A stretch of DNA of 64,000 nt. It comes from Micromonospora cabrerizensis. Its GTDB lineage: Bacteria > Actinomycetota > Actinomycetes > Mycobacteriales > Micromonosporaceae. A program made the position numbers and the translations under genes. Of this stretch, positions 27,342 through 35,940 are shown in pieces; the first letter of the stretch is position 1; each line of letters opens with the position of its first letter. The notes under the pieces are model-generated. The model was not told the DNA's origin and did no database searches. It saw only the letters and a list, made by a program, of their open reading frames with translations. The DNA lies in NCBI RefSeq assembly GCF_022230955.1, contig NZ_JAKKFI010000040.1:28360-92359 (forward strand). The letters run 5' to 3'.

Positions 27342-27421
27342 CCAAGCAACGCCGCCCTGGCGGCCTGACAAGCAACGCCGCCCTGGCGGCCTGACCAAGC
27401 AACGCCGCCCTGGCGGCGTGA
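27321..27421. repeat. 26-27-bp tandem repeat duplicating the gene end
   Basis: Four units of AAYGCCGCCCTGGCGGCCTGA plus an ACCAAGC spacer start inside the last codons of the solute-binding gene and run past its stop. Each unit re-encodes N-A-A-L-A-A and a TGA, and each carries the small hairpin GCCGCC-CTGG-CGGC. The second unit is one base shorter, so frames shift. Strand slippage is the likely origin; the hairpins may also act in termination. Confidence 0.85.
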
Positions 27422-27477
27422 CGACCGGCGGTCGGCCCCCGGCCCGCCGCCGTGGACCGACCTGACCGGTTGCCGGG

Positions 27478-27726
27478 TCAGCGCGGCGGGCCGCCGCGAC
27501 GGTTGCGCATCAGACGCAGCACGAGGAACACGACGATCGCGACCACCACCAGGCAGCAGAGCAGGGGAAGGATCCCGAAGCCGCTGCGGCCCCGTCGCCG
27601 GGCGGCTTCCACCACCAGCTCGCCGGTGCCCGTGGACGCCCAGGCCGCGACGGGCACGAACACCGCCAGGACGGCCCCACCGAGGACCGCGCTGAGTCGG
27701 CCCCACCACTTACCGAAGGAAGACAT
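27478..27726 (-). CDS. Small two-helix membrane protein
   Basis: An 82-aa protein of unknown function. Residues about 10-30 form a hydrophobic helix or signal (LSAVLGGAVLAVFVPVAAWA), and residues about 52-72 a second one (ILPLLCCLVVVAIVVFLVLR), followed by a basic cytoplasmic end RLMRNRRGG. The ATG at 27726 has GAGG 8 nt upstream. Confidence 0.65.
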   Translation of the reverse strand: MSSFGKWWGRLSAVLGGAVLAVFVPVAAWASTGTGELVVEAARRRGRSGFGILPLLCCLVVVAIVVFLVLRLMRNRRGGPPR

Positions 27727-27869
27727 GTGCCCATCCTCGCCGAAGGGCGCAACCTCGGCACGTCGGTCCACGCCGAATCACGGTACCGAGATCTTTCCGA
27801 CGTGCCCCCGGGGCGCGAGCTGTTGCGGCAACGCCCCGGGCAAAGACGGTGATTCTTAGCGAGGCACGA

Positions 27870-27906
27870 ACAAGCCCGGCCCCCACACTGTGGGGGCCGG
27901 GCTTGT
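27870..27906. terminator. Terminator hairpin, 17-18-bp stem
   Basis: CAAGCCCGGCCCCCACA and its exact complement flank a single base, so the stem is perfect over 17 bp plus one more pair. It lies 14 bp past the 3' end of the left tRNA-fMet gene on the minus strand and can also stop rightward transcription. Confidence 0.9.
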
Positions 27907-27920
27907 GTCACTTTCATTTG

Positions 27921-27994
27921 TAGCGGGGACAGGATTTGAACCTGCGACCTCTGGGTTATGAGCCCAGCGAGCTACCGAGCTGCTCCACCCCGCG
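27921..27994 (-). tRNA. tRNA-fMet (CAT), copy 1
   Basis: A 74-nt initiator tRNA. The anticodon loop is CTCATAA on a stem with three consecutive G-C pairs (GGG/CCC), and the acceptor begins CGCGGGG with an unpaired first position (C against U at 72). Both are initiator hallmarks. The T-arm GGTTCAAATCC is intact. CCA is not encoded. Confidence 0.97.
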
Positions 27995-28077
27995 TCGACT
28001 GGTTAAGACTAACCCATGCGTTCCCGCGATGATCAGCGGGGGTCGGCAACCGCTGCGGCCGACACCGCAGAATGTCG

Positions 28078-28111
28078 AAAGCCCGCCTCCGGCATTCCGG
28101 AGACGGGCTTT
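28078..28111. terminator. Terminator hairpin between the tRNA genes
   Basis: AAAGCCCGCCTCCGG and CCGGAGACGGGCTTT pair over 15 positions with one mismatch and a 4-nt loop. It lies 6 bp past the 3' end of the right-hand tRNA gene on the minus strand, giving each tRNA its own terminator. Confidence 0.9.
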
Positions 28112-28117
28112 CTGTCG

Positions 28118-28191
28118 TAGCGGGGACAGGATTTGAACCTGCGACCTCTGGGTTATGAGCCCAGCGAGCTACCGAGCTGCTCCACCCCGCG
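28118..28191 (-). tRNA. tRNA-fMet (CAT), copy 2
   Basis: Identical in all 74 positions to the copy 124 bp downstream. The same initiator features apply: C:U mismatch at 1:72 and the G-C-rich anticodon stem. CCA is not encoded. Confidence 0.97.
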
Positions 28192-28250
28192 TCGGCTCGC
28201 TAACCGTAGCGCACCACCCCCGGGCCCCGCAAAACGACATCCGAATCCGC

Positions 28251-28324
28251 CGGATCGCGACCCAGCACCACCGCCGGATCGCGACCCGGCCACCACGGTC
28301 GGATCGCGACCCGGCCACCACGGT
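28251..28324. repeat. 25-bp direct repeat, three copies
   Basis: CGGATCGCGACCCGGCCACCACGGT occurs twice perfectly (28275-28324), preceded by a 24-bp degenerate copy. The last base touches the stop codon region of the downstream-oriented CDS on the minus strand. Confidence 0.8.
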
Positions 28325-29262
28325 CAGCCGAGCCAGACCTTCACGGCGGCGGCCGCCCGCGCACTGTCCGCGTCGACCTGCGCCCGTTGGCTGGAGGTGT
28401 TCTCCCAGCCCTGCTCCCAGAGGATGGTCACCACGTCGCCGACCCGGATCGCCCGGATCAGCCGCACGTCCTGCACACCGGTCGGGTCACCGTTGATGTC
28501 CTGACCTGGACTGCGCATCTCGAACAACACCGACTCGTCGCCGTACCCGCTGTCGGCCAGCAGCCGCTGTCTGCCCAGCACGGGCGCGCTGCCGCCCGAC
28601 CGTTCCTGCTGCGGGCAGTCGCGCACCGCCTGCCGCAGCTCGTCCAGCAGGTCGTCGGCGCGCCCGGCCCGGTAGATGGTGATGGAGTGCGTGTAGGTGC
28701 CGTCCGGGACGTACCCCTCACCCGGGTTCTGCGGCAGCTTGTAGACCACGTTCCGAGCCCGACGCTGCACGATCGCCGCCTCGCTCGGGAAGGTGGCCCC
28801 ACACAGGCCGGGCAGGACGTCCAGGTCCCGGAATTCCGGCGCGATGCCGATCTGGTTGGCCGCCGCGAGCCTGAAGAACGCCCGATCCGGGATGCTGGTC
28901 GGCGTCCTGGGCTGCGGCGAACCGGTGACACCCGGAGACGTCGCCGTCGTACCCGGGGAGCGGCCGGGCGTCGTCGGCGACACCGGCGGTGACGGCGAAC
29001 CACCGGTCACCGACGGCGACGGCGACACGGGCGGCGGCGTGGGCGTGCCGGCCGGCGACGGTACGGTCACGGGCGGCGGGCCGACCACCTGGGTGCCGAT
29101 CACCACGCCCACCACCACCAGCGCCACGGCAACGGTGCTCCCGGCGGCACGCAGCCGGGCCCGGCGGTCCGCCTGCTGCCGCAGCAGGTCGGGGACGCCC
29201 AGATCGCGAGCGTCAGCGTCGGCGGCGAGGGACTGGTACATCTCAGACAGTTCACGCGACAT
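28324..29262 (-). CDS. Membrane-anchored partner of the ECF sigma factor (putative anti-sigma)
   Basis: A 312-aa protein. A short cytoplasmic N-terminus (about 40 residues) precedes one membrane helix (VAVALVVVGVVIGTQVVG). A Pro/Thr/Ser/Gly-rich linker of about 70 residues and an exported C-terminal domain of unknown fold follow. This topology and the 11-nt overlap with the sigma gene suggest an anti-sigma or sensor. No zinc-binding ZAS motif is present, so the mechanism is not the RsrA type. Confidence 0.75.
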   Translation of the reverse strand: MSRELSEMYQSLAADADARDLGVPDLLRQQADRRARLRAAGSTVAVALVVVGVVIGTQVVGPPPVTVPSPAGTPTPPPVSPSPSVTGGSPSPPVSPTTPGRSPGTTATSPGVTGSPQPRTPTSIPDRAFFRLAAANQIGIAPEFRDLDVLPGLCGATFPSEAAIVQRRARNVVYKLPQNPGEGYVPDGTYTHSITIYRAGRADDLLDELRQAVRDCPQQERSGGSAPVLGRQRLLADSGYGDESVLFEMRSPGQDINGDPTGVQDVRLIRAIRVGDVVTILWEQGWENTSSQRAQVDADSARAAAAVKVWLG

Positions 29263-29761
29263 CGGTGGCCTCCAGTTCCACGACGGCCAGATCGGGCAGC
29301 AACGCGGCGAGTCGGGCCCGGCCGCGGGAAAGCCACGACTTCACTGTGCCAACCGGCGCGTCGACCTCACGGGCGATCTCCTCGACGGGCATGTCGTACA
29401 GGTAGTGCAGCGCCAACACGCGCCGGTGGGTCGCCGGCACCTGACGGAGGGCCTGGACCAGCAGCACGCTGTCCTCGTTGGGCGGAGCCACCGGTGGTGG
29501 CGCCCCCGCCAACCGCAACGCGCCACGCAGGCCGCGCAACCGCCGCCAGCGGTCGGTCGCCAACCGGGACACCACCAGGCGCAGCCACGCCTCCGGCGCC
29601 GGATGCGCCGACAACCTCCCCCACTGCCGCCAGGCCCGGGCGTACGCCTCCTGCACCAGGTCCTGCGCCTCGTTGTGGTCGCCGGTGACCGCATAGCCGT
29701 ACCGCACCATCCGCCGTGCGGTGCTGCGGTAGAAGTCATCAAAGCTCTGCGCGTCCCTCAC
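29252..29761 (-). CDS. SigE-family ECF RNA polymerase sigma factor
   Basis: A 169-aa ECF sigma. Region 2 is FDDFYRSTARRMVRYGYAVT with the -10 recognition helix VQEAYARAW, and region 4 has LHYLYDMPVEEIAREVDAPV and GTVKSWLSRGRARL. It is of the short SigE-type group expanded in actinomycetes. GGGGGAGCAGTC precedes the GTG. Overlap with the membrane protein gene indicates a sigma/anti-sigma pair. Confidence 0.92.
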   Translation of the reverse strand: MRDAQSFDDFYRSTARRMVRYGYAVTGDHNEAQDLVQEAYARAWRQWGRLSAHPAPEAWLRLVVSRLATDRWRRLRGLRGALRLAGAPPPVAPPNEDSVLLVQALRQVPATHRRVLALHYLYDMPVEEIAREVDAPVGTVKSWLSRGRARLAALLPDLAVVELEATDVA

Positions 29762-29891
29762 GACTGCTCCCCCTCATCCCCACCCCGTTCCACCCCGTTG
29801 CAAATGAGGACGGCGGACCGGTGCCGCAGGTTGCGGTCCGACCCCACCTGTCGGTCAGGTGACAGACAGGCTCCCGCCCGGGACGCGGCGA

Positions 29892-29933
29892 AGCCCCCGC
29901 CGTCCGGACCGGTGCGGTCCGACGACGGGGGCT
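29892..29933. terminator. Terminator hairpin
   Basis: AGCCCCCGCCGTCCGGACC (29892-29910) pairs with GGTCCGACGACGGGGGCT (29916-29933), with small mismatches. It lies 28 bp past the UPF0182 stop on the minus strand. Nothing else is evident in 29762-29960. Confidence 0.8.
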
Positions 29934-29960
29934 CCGAGACGTGCTCCCCGCTGTGGTGGA

Positions 29961-32957
29961 TCAGCCGCCAGGGCTCGGTGACGGGCCACCACTGGCAGTG
30001 CCGGCGGCCTGCTGTGCCTGCTGGAACGCGGTGAGCGCCTCGTCCAAGGCCTTCAGCGCACGCCCGTACCGCTCGAAGTCGCCGGACGTCTGCGCGGCCC
30101 GGACCTCGGTGATCGCGGTCTGCACCCGGTCCGCGGCGACCGCCAGGTCACCGGTCGGCGGCGGGATGCTGGCGCTCGGCGTCGGCGTCGGCGTCGCGGT
30201 CCCGCTGGGCGTCGGCGTCGGCGTCGGGCTCGTGGGGTTGCCCCCCGTGGTCGGAGGCGGTGACGTGCCCTGCCCGGCCTTCTTGCCCTGCTCGACCAAC
30301 TGCTTGATGCCGTCGTTGATGTTGTCGGCCAGCGCCACGAAGGAGCCACCGTCACCGTAGGAGAGCAGCACCTTCTGCAACAGCGGGTACGCGTCCTGCT
30401 GGTTGCTCTTCACGTAGACCGGCTCGACGTAGAGCATGCCGTCGGCGAAGGGCAACGACAGCAGGTTGCCGTACTGCACCTGGGCCTGGTTGCTGGAGAG
30501 CAGGTTGAGCTGCTGACGGATGTTCGCGTTGTTGGTCATCTGCTGGTGCACCTGCACCGGACCCGAGATCCGGGTCTGGTCCGGCAACTCCAGCACCTCC
30601 AGGCGGGGCTTCCCCTCGACGTACGACCCGGAGATCAGCGCGGCGAGGTTCTGCCGGCCGTTCGGGGTGACCGCCGAGGTGAGCTGGAACCGGGGGCTCT
30701 CCTGCCCCGGGAACTGGGTGAACAGGTAGTACGGGGGCTGCTTCTGGCCGCTGTCCGGAGCGTCCGGCACGTTGGGCACCTGCCAGAAGTCCTGCGCCGA
30801 GTAGAAGTCACCCGGGTTGGTCACGTGGAACTTGGTGAGCAGGTTGCGCTGCACCTTGAACATGTCCGCCGGGTAGCGCAGGTGCTCGGTCAGCTCGACC
30901 GGGATCTCCGCCTTCGGCAGCACCAGGTCACCACCGAACGCCTTGTTCCACGCCTTGAGCACCGGGTCGGTGTCGTCGTACTCGTAGAGCTTCACGGTGC
31001 CGTCGTACGCGTCGACAGTGGCCTTCACCGAGTTGCGCATGTAGTTGACGTCTTCCCGGGCCAGCTGGAAGGTGCCCCGGTTGGTCAACTCGTCGGTGGT
31101 CTCGGTCTGGAGGTTGACCTTCTCCGCGTACGGGTAGGTGGCCGCCGTGGTGTAGCCGTCGACGATCCACTGCACCCGGCCGTCGACCACCGCCGGGTAC
31201 GGGTCGCCGTCCAGCGTGAGGAACGGCGCGACCTTCTCCACCCGGTCGCGCGGGTTACGCACGTAGAGCAGCTTGGAGTCCTTGTTGACCGCCTCGGACA
31301 GCAGGAAGTTCGACTCCTGCTCCTTGATGGCGTACAGCAGCCGCCGGGTGAAGGAGCCGATCTCCACGCCGCCCTCACCGGTGTAGGTGTAGGACTCGCC
31401 GCCACCCTCACCGACCGGCCGGTCGAACTCGGCCTTCTTGTTCGGGTCGGACTGCCCGACGATCGCGTAGTCGTCGGCCGCCATCCGCTCGCCGTAGTAG
31501 ATCCGCGGCTGCTTGGCCGGGATCTGCTCGGTCTGCGAGGAGCACGCCTCCTGGGTCTTCTCGCCGAGGAAGCCGGAGACGAAGAACGGCTGCCCGCCGC
31601 AGACCACCTGGTTCGCCGGGGCGGCCACCAGCCCGTACCCGTGGGTGTAGACGGTGTGCCGGTTGATCCAGGTGTTCTGCTGGTCGGTCAGCTCGCCGTA
31701 GTTGATCTCCCGGACGCCGACCACGTAGTCGGAGACCTTCCCGTTCACCCCGTACCGGTCGATGTCCAGCTTGGGGCCGAAGTCGTAGAAGCCACGCACC
31801 TGCTGGAGCTGGGTGTACGTCTCGCTGACCAGCTGCGGGTCGAGCAGCCGCACGTTCGACACCACCGAGGTGTCGGTGGCGAGGTTCGCCGGTGGGGTGA
31901 GGTTGTTCGCCGCGTACGGTGTCGTCTCGGTGGCCCCCAGCCCGAACGCCGCTCGTGTCGCGTCGATGCTGCGCTGGATGTACGGCGCTTCCTTGTCCTT
32001 GGCGCTCGGCTTGACCTCGAAGGTCTGCACGGCCCAGGGGTAGATGCCGCCGATGGCCACCGCGGACACGCCGAGCAGTGCCAGCGAGATCCCCGGCCAG
32101 ACCAGGTTGCGCATCCAGGCGTTCGAGAACACGATGATCGCGATGGCCACCACGATCGAGATGTAGGCCAGGATCTCCTTCGCCGGCAGCAGCGCGTTGA
32201 CGTCGGCGTAGCCGGCGCCGTACAACTTGGCGCCCTCGTTGTACTCCAGCAACATCGCCCGCCGGTCCAGCACGTACGCGATGGCCTTCAACAGCACGAA
32301 GACCGCGACCAGGCTGCTCAGGTGCGCGCGGGCCGCGTTGCTCATCCGGTCCCCGACGCCCTGCAGGCGGACCCCGCCGAAGAGGTAGTGCACCGCCAGC
32401 GCGCCGATCACGGCCAGCACCACCGCGGTGAAGGCGACACCGAGCAGGTAACGCCAGAACGGCAACTGGAAGACGTAGAAGCCGATGTCCACCCCGAACT
32501 CCGGGTCCTTGATCCCGAAGTCACCGCCGTTGCGGAAGAGCAGCCACTGGTTCCACCGGTTCTGCGCGGAGAGGCCGGCGAACAGCCCGACCACCGCGGC
32601 GGTCAGCGCGATCCAGGTGCCAAGCCGCGGGCTCAGCGCCATCCGGTAGCGCTCCAGGGTCGCCTGTTCCACCGAGTGCGGACGCAGCCGCGGACGCAAC
32701 CGGTAGGCCAACCACAGGTTGCCCCCGACGATCACCGCCATGCCGAGACCGACGGCGAGGAAGAGCACCAGCCGGGTGAGCAGGACGCCGGTGAAGACCT
32801 CGGTGTAACGCACCTCGTCGAACCAGAGCCAGTCGGTCCATGCCTGGACACCCCACCCGAGCAGGGTGAAGAGCACGAACACCCCAACCAGGACAGCGAT
32901 GGTGACGCGCCCGCGCCGGCTCATCCTCGGGAGGGGGCTGCTGCTACGCATTACCAC
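29961..32957 (-). CDS. UPF0182 family membrane protein (Rv3193c-like)
   Basis: A 998-aa membrane protein of unknown function. About seven helices fill the first 330 residues, starting TIAVLVGVFVLFTLLGWG, followed by a large exported domain of about 550 residues rich in Tyr, Asn and Gln. The C-terminus ends with a Thr-Pro-rich linker (TPTPTPSGTATPTPTP) and a helical segment. The family is conserved in actinobacteria beside the PDZ protease. The GTG at 32957 has GGAG 6 nt upstream; ATG 32951 is an alternative. Confidence 0.93.
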   Translation of the reverse strand: MVMRSSSPLPRMSRRGRVTIAVLVGVFVLFTLLGWGVQAWTDWLWFDEVRYTEVFTGVLLTRLVLFLAVGLGMAVIVGGNLWLAYRLRPRLRPHSVEQATLERYRMALSPRLGTWIALTAAVVGLFAGLSAQNRWNQWLLFRNGGDFGIKDPEFGVDIGFYVFQLPFWRYLLGVAFTAVVLAVIGALAVHYLFGGVRLQGVGDRMSNAARAHLSSLVAVFVLLKAIAYVLDRRAMLLEYNEGAKLYGAGYADVNALLPAKEILAYISIVVAIAIIVFSNAWMRNLVWPGISLALLGVSAVAIGGIYPWAVQTFEVKPSAKDKEAPYIQRSIDATRAAFGLGATETTPYAANNLTPPANLATDTSVVSNVRLLDPQLVSETYTQLQQVRGFYDFGPKLDIDRYGVNGKVSDYVVGVREINYGELTDQQNTWINRHTVYTHGYGLVAAPANQVVCGGQPFFVSGFLGEKTQEACSSQTEQIPAKQPRIYYGERMAADDYAIVGQSDPNKKAEFDRPVGEGGGESYTYTGEGGVEIGSFTRRLLYAIKEQESNFLLSEAVNKDSKLLYVRNPRDRVEKVAPFLTLDGDPYPAVVDGRVQWIVDGYTTAATYPYAEKVNLQTETTDELTNRGTFQLAREDVNYMRNSVKATVDAYDGTVKLYEYDDTDPVLKAWNKAFGGDLVLPKAEIPVELTEHLRYPADMFKVQRNLLTKFHVTNPGDFYSAQDFWQVPNVPDAPDSGQKQPPYYLFTQFPGQESPRFQLTSAVTPNGRQNLAALISGSYVEGKPRLEVLELPDQTRISGPVQVHQQMTNNANIRQQLNLLSSNQAQVQYGNLLSLPFADGMLYVEPVYVKSNQQDAYPLLQKVLLSYGDGGSFVALADNINDGIKQLVEQGKKAGQGTSPPPTTGGNPTSPTPTPTPSGTATPTPTPSASIPPPTGDLAVAADRVQTAITEVRAAQTSGDFERYGRALKALDEALTAFQQAQQAAGTASGGPSPSPGG

Positions 32958-33047
32958 TGTTGGCTCCGCACGCTCGATGTGATCGGCTCCGACCAGGCAC
33001 CCAGAGTACGGGGTGTTCCTGAGCGTGTCGGGGCACGGTCACACCGG

Positions 33048-34061
33048 TCAGCAACGAGTCGGCTGACCACCCGCGCGCAACGTCTCCAGAGCGGTCATCG
33101 CCTCGTCCAACGTACCCACCCGCAGCAGCGGCAGACCCGGCTGCGGATTGCGGACCGCCTCGGCGCAGTTGTCCGCCGGCACCAGGAACACCTTGGCCCC
33201 GGCGCGCTTCGCGCCGACCAACTTCTGGGCGATCCCGCCGATCGGGCCGACGGCGCCCTCGTCGTCGATGGTGCCGGTGCCAGCGATGATCTGCCCACCG
33301 GTCAGATCCGCCGGGGTCAGCTTGTCCACGATGCCCAGGGCGAACATGAGACCGGCGCTCGGCCCACCGATGTCCTCCAGGTCGATGCCGAGGGTGAACG
33401 GGTGCGGCTGCTGCTGGTCGATCTCGACACCGATCCGCGGTCGGCCGTCCGCCTCCCGGCTGGTCACCGCCACCGTGGCCGGCACGCCGTCACGGGTGTA
33501 GCCGATGGTCAACGCCGTACCGGCCGGCTTCGCCCGGACCAGCTCGGTGACCTTCGCGGCGATCGGCACCGGCTGACCGTCGACCGAGGTGATCACGTCG
33601 CCGACCTTCAGCGCCCCCGCGGCCGGCCCGTCCCCGGACACCGTCTTGATCACCACCTGCACCGGAAAACCCAGCTCCCGCAGCGCGGCGGTCTCCGCGC
33701 TGGTCTGCGACGCCTTGAAATCCTCGGCGTTGCGCTGCTCGACCTGCTCCGTCGACTCCCCCGGTGGGTAGACCAGCTCGCGTGGCACCACCGCCTCGTC
33801 ATCGGAGAACCAGCCCGCTATCGCCCCCCGCAACCGCACCGTGGGCTGCACCCCCACCGTGGTCAACCGCAGCTGACCGGCCGAGGTCGAGGTCTCCCGA
33901 CCGGTGACCTGGATGACCTCCTTGCCGCCCTCCGTACCGAGGGTGTTGACCGTCGGGCCCGGGCCGAGCACCACGTACGGAATCGGAACCCGGAGCACCC
34001 CGATGCTCAGCAGGGCGGTGAACAGGGCACCGAGCAGGACCGTCAGGCCACGACGTCTCAT
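33048..34061 (-). CDS. PDZ-domain Lon-like (S16/YlbL) membrane protease
   Basis: A 337-aa protease. An N-terminal membrane anchor (LTVLLGALFTALLSIGVL) is followed by a VPIPYVVLGPGPTVN segment, a PDZ domain (about 125-200) and a Lon-type catalytic domain. The Ser-Lys dyad is seen as GGPSAGLMF and QKLVGAKRAGAK. It acts outside the membrane on unknown targets. ATG 34061 is preceded 7 nt away by TACGCT, a leaderless arrangement. It matches Rv3194c in order and orientation. Confidence 0.92.
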   Translation of the reverse strand: MRRRGLTVLLGALFTALLSIGVLRVPIPYVVLGPGPTVNTLGTEGGKEVIQVTGRETSTSAGQLRLTTVGVQPTVRLRGAIAGWFSDDEAVVPRELVYPPGESTEQVEQRNAEDFKASQTSAETAALRELGFPVQVVIKTVSGDGPAAGALKVGDVITSVDGQPVPIAAKVTELVRAKPAGTALTIGYTRDGVPATVAVTSREADGRPRIGVEIDQQQPHPFTLGIDLEDIGGPSAGLMFALGIVDKLTPADLTGGQIIAGTGTIDDEGAVGPIGGIAQKLVGAKRAGAKVFLVPADNCAEAVRNPQPGLPLLRVGTLDEAMTALETLRAGGQPTRC

Positions 34062-34074
34062 GCCGCAGAGCGTA
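34062..34074 (-). promoter_or_regulatory. Leaderless-type -10 of the PDZ protease
   Basis: TACGCT (34074-34069 on the minus strand) is 7 nt before the ATG, with no ribosome site. Confidence 0.5.
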
Positions 34075-34163
34075 CCGACCGGCCGGAGGCCTCCTGTCGG
34101 ATGCGCCACGCGACTTCGCCCTCAGCGCAACGCCAGCGGCGGCGACCTGGGGCGCGGCCCGCG

Positions 34164-34176
34164 TACCGTAGACGTC
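34164..34176 (+). promoter_or_regulatory. Leaderless-type -10 of the zincin gene
   Basis: TACCGT (34164-34169) is 7 nt before the GTG at 34177, with no ribosome site. It is divergent from the similarly built PDZ-protease promoter about 90 bp away. Confidence 0.5.
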
Positions 34177-35466
34177 GTGCCTGATATTCCGTTCGGTTTC
34201 GCGCTCCCGGGTGGTCAACCACCAGACCCCAACGATCCCGCGCAGATGCAGCAGTTCATGTCGCAGTTGCAGCACCTGCTCTCCGCGCCGGGCAGCGGGC
34301 CGGTCAACTGGGACCTGGCCCGGCAGGTAGCAGCCAGCCAGCTCGCGGCCGCCGGCGACCCGGCGGTGTCACCGTATGAGCGCAACGCGGTCGAGGAGGC
34401 GCTGCGCCTGGCCGACCTGTGGCTGGAGCCCGCCTCGGCGTGGCCGTCCGGCATCCAGTCCCCCGTCGCCTGGAACCGCAATGAGTGGATCTTCAAGACG
34501 CTGGACGTGTGGCGCAAGCTCTGCGACCCGGTGGCCAGCCGGATGGTCGGTGCCATGGGCGACCTGGTGCCACCGGAGGCCCGCGCCCAACTCGGCCCGA
34601 TGCAGTCGATGGTGGCCTCCCTCGGCGGCGCGCTCTTCGGCGGTCAGCTGGGCCAGGCCCTCGGCTCACTCGCCGCGGAGGTGCTCTCCGCCGGCGACAT
34701 CGGGCTGCCGCTCGGCCCGGCCGGCACGGCCGCGCTGATCCCGGCCAACATCCGGGCGTACGGCGAGGGCCTCGAACTTCCCGAGGACGAGGTCCGCCTC
34801 TACGTGGCGCTGCGTGAGGCTGCCCACCAGCGGCTGTTCCAGCACGTCCCGTGGCTGCGCGGCCACGTGCTCAGCGCCGTCGAGATGTACGCCTCGGGCA
34901 TCCGGGTCAACCGGGAGGCGATCGAGGAGGCGATGGGCCGGGTCGATCCGACCGACCCGGAGTCGATGCAGGCGATCGCCCTGGAGGGCATCTTCACCCC
35001 GGAGGACACTCCGGCGCAGAAGGCCTCACTGGCCCGACTGGAGACCGCACTCGCCCTGGTCGAGGGCTGGGTCTGCCACGTCGTGGACAGCGCCGCCAGC
35101 GACCGGCTGCCCAACGTCGTCCGGCTCGGTGAGGCGTTCCGCCGTCGCCGTGCCGCCGGCGGCCCCGCCGAGCAGACCTTCGCCGCACTCGTCGGCCTGG
35201 AGCTGCGCCCACGTCGCCTTCGCGAGGCCGCGGCACTCTGGGCCGCACTCACCCAGCACCGTGGCATCGAAGGCCGCGACGCCGTGTGGGGCCACCCGGA
35301 CCTGCTCCCGTCGGACGACGACTTCGCCGACCCGGTCGCCTTCGCGATGAACGACATGGACCTCAGCGAGCTGGACAGCTTCGACTTCACCGCTCCCGGT
35401 GGGGTGGAGGAGAAGGCTCCCGGCCAGCCCGACGAGACCGACGGCGAGGGCGACACCAAGTCCTGA
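34177..35466 (+). CDS. Zinc-dependent metalloprotease of the DUF2342/zincin_2 family
   Basis: A 429-aa protein like Rv3195. The N-terminus MPDIPFGFALPGG is typical. The putative zinc site is in LREAAHQRLFQHVPWLRGH, where the family has E-A-A-H rather than the classic H-E-x2-H, and an Asp/Glu-rich tail ends the chain. The family is sometimes labelled F420-associated, with no proven role. It is divergent from the PDZ protease. Confidence 0.88.
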   Translation: MPDIPFGFALPGGQPPDPNDPAQMQQFMSQLQHLLSAPGSGPVNWDLARQVAASQLAAAGDPAVSPYERNAVEEALRLADLWLEPASAWPSGIQSPVAWNRNEWIFKTLDVWRKLCDPVASRMVGAMGDLVPPEARAQLGPMQSMVASLGGALFGGQLGQALGSLAAEVLSAGDIGLPLGPAGTAALIPANIRAYGEGLELPEDEVRLYVALREAAHQRLFQHVPWLRGHVLSAVEMYASGIRVNREAIEEAMGRVDPTDPESMQAIALEGIFTPEDTPAQKASLARLETALALVEGWVCHVVDSAASDRLPNVVRLGEAFRRRRAAGGPAEQTFAALVGLELRPRRLREAAALWAALTQHRGIEGRDAVWGHPDLLPSDDDFADPVAFAMNDMDLSELDSFDFTAPGGVEEKAPGQPDETDGEGDTKS

Positions 35467-35512
35467 GGCCTGGACGGCTGACGCCTGGGCGTCGCGATGC
35501 GAGGGCTCAGCG

Positions 35513-35678
35513 ACGCATGGGCTCCGCGACGCATGGGCCTGTGATCTGTAGGTCCGGAACGCGTGGGCCCGCGACCCGTGGGCCCGCGACCCGTGAGTCC
35601 GGCAACGCGTGGGCCCGCGATCCGTGGCCTGTGATCCGTGGGCCTGTGATCCGTGGACCCGGAACCCGTGAGCCCGGG
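35513..35678. repeat. Imperfect ~15-bp tandem repeat array
   Basis: About eleven degenerate units of the form CCGTGGGCCCGCGAC, 14-16 bp each, follow the zincin gene. Together with the duplicated gene end at 35842 they fill the 431-bp gap 35467-35897. No gene is supported there. Confidence 0.75.
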
Positions 35679-35841
35679 TGCCCGCACTGATCGGCGGCGG
35701 GCATCCGGCGTGCAGGTGGCTTTGACTGGGCAGCAGGTGCGGCGAGACTCGGTCAGGCACGCCTGTTGGTCAGGGGAGGCTGGTTGGCCAGGCCGGGGGT
35801 CGGCTGGCGAGCAGGGCTGACCGGTGAGCTGAGCCGGCGGC

Positions 35842-35940
35842 CAGGCGGGCCGGCCCGAGCCGGAGAGCAGGGCGCTGGTCGCCGGCAGGGCCGGCGGTCA
35901 GGCGGGTCGGCCCGAGCCGGAGAGCAGGGCGCGGGTCGCC
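35842..35940. repeat. 57-bp-spaced duplication of a gene 3' end
   Basis: The 42 nt at 35899-35940, which encode the end of the minus-strand CDS, recur at 35842-35883 with two mismatches, a 57-bp period. The copy again encodes the final ATRALLSGSGRPA residues. It lies just past the stop codon. Confidence 0.8.

Noticed and set aside
30546..34184. 1212-codon open frame on the plus strand
   Set aside because: It is antisense to the UPF0182 and PDZ genes, is His/Arg/Val-rich as expected for a GC-rich shadow frame, and has no domain.
35026..35760. Minus-strand open frames over the zincin gene end and repeat array
   Set aside because: They arise from the ~15-bp repeats and antisense coding sequence.
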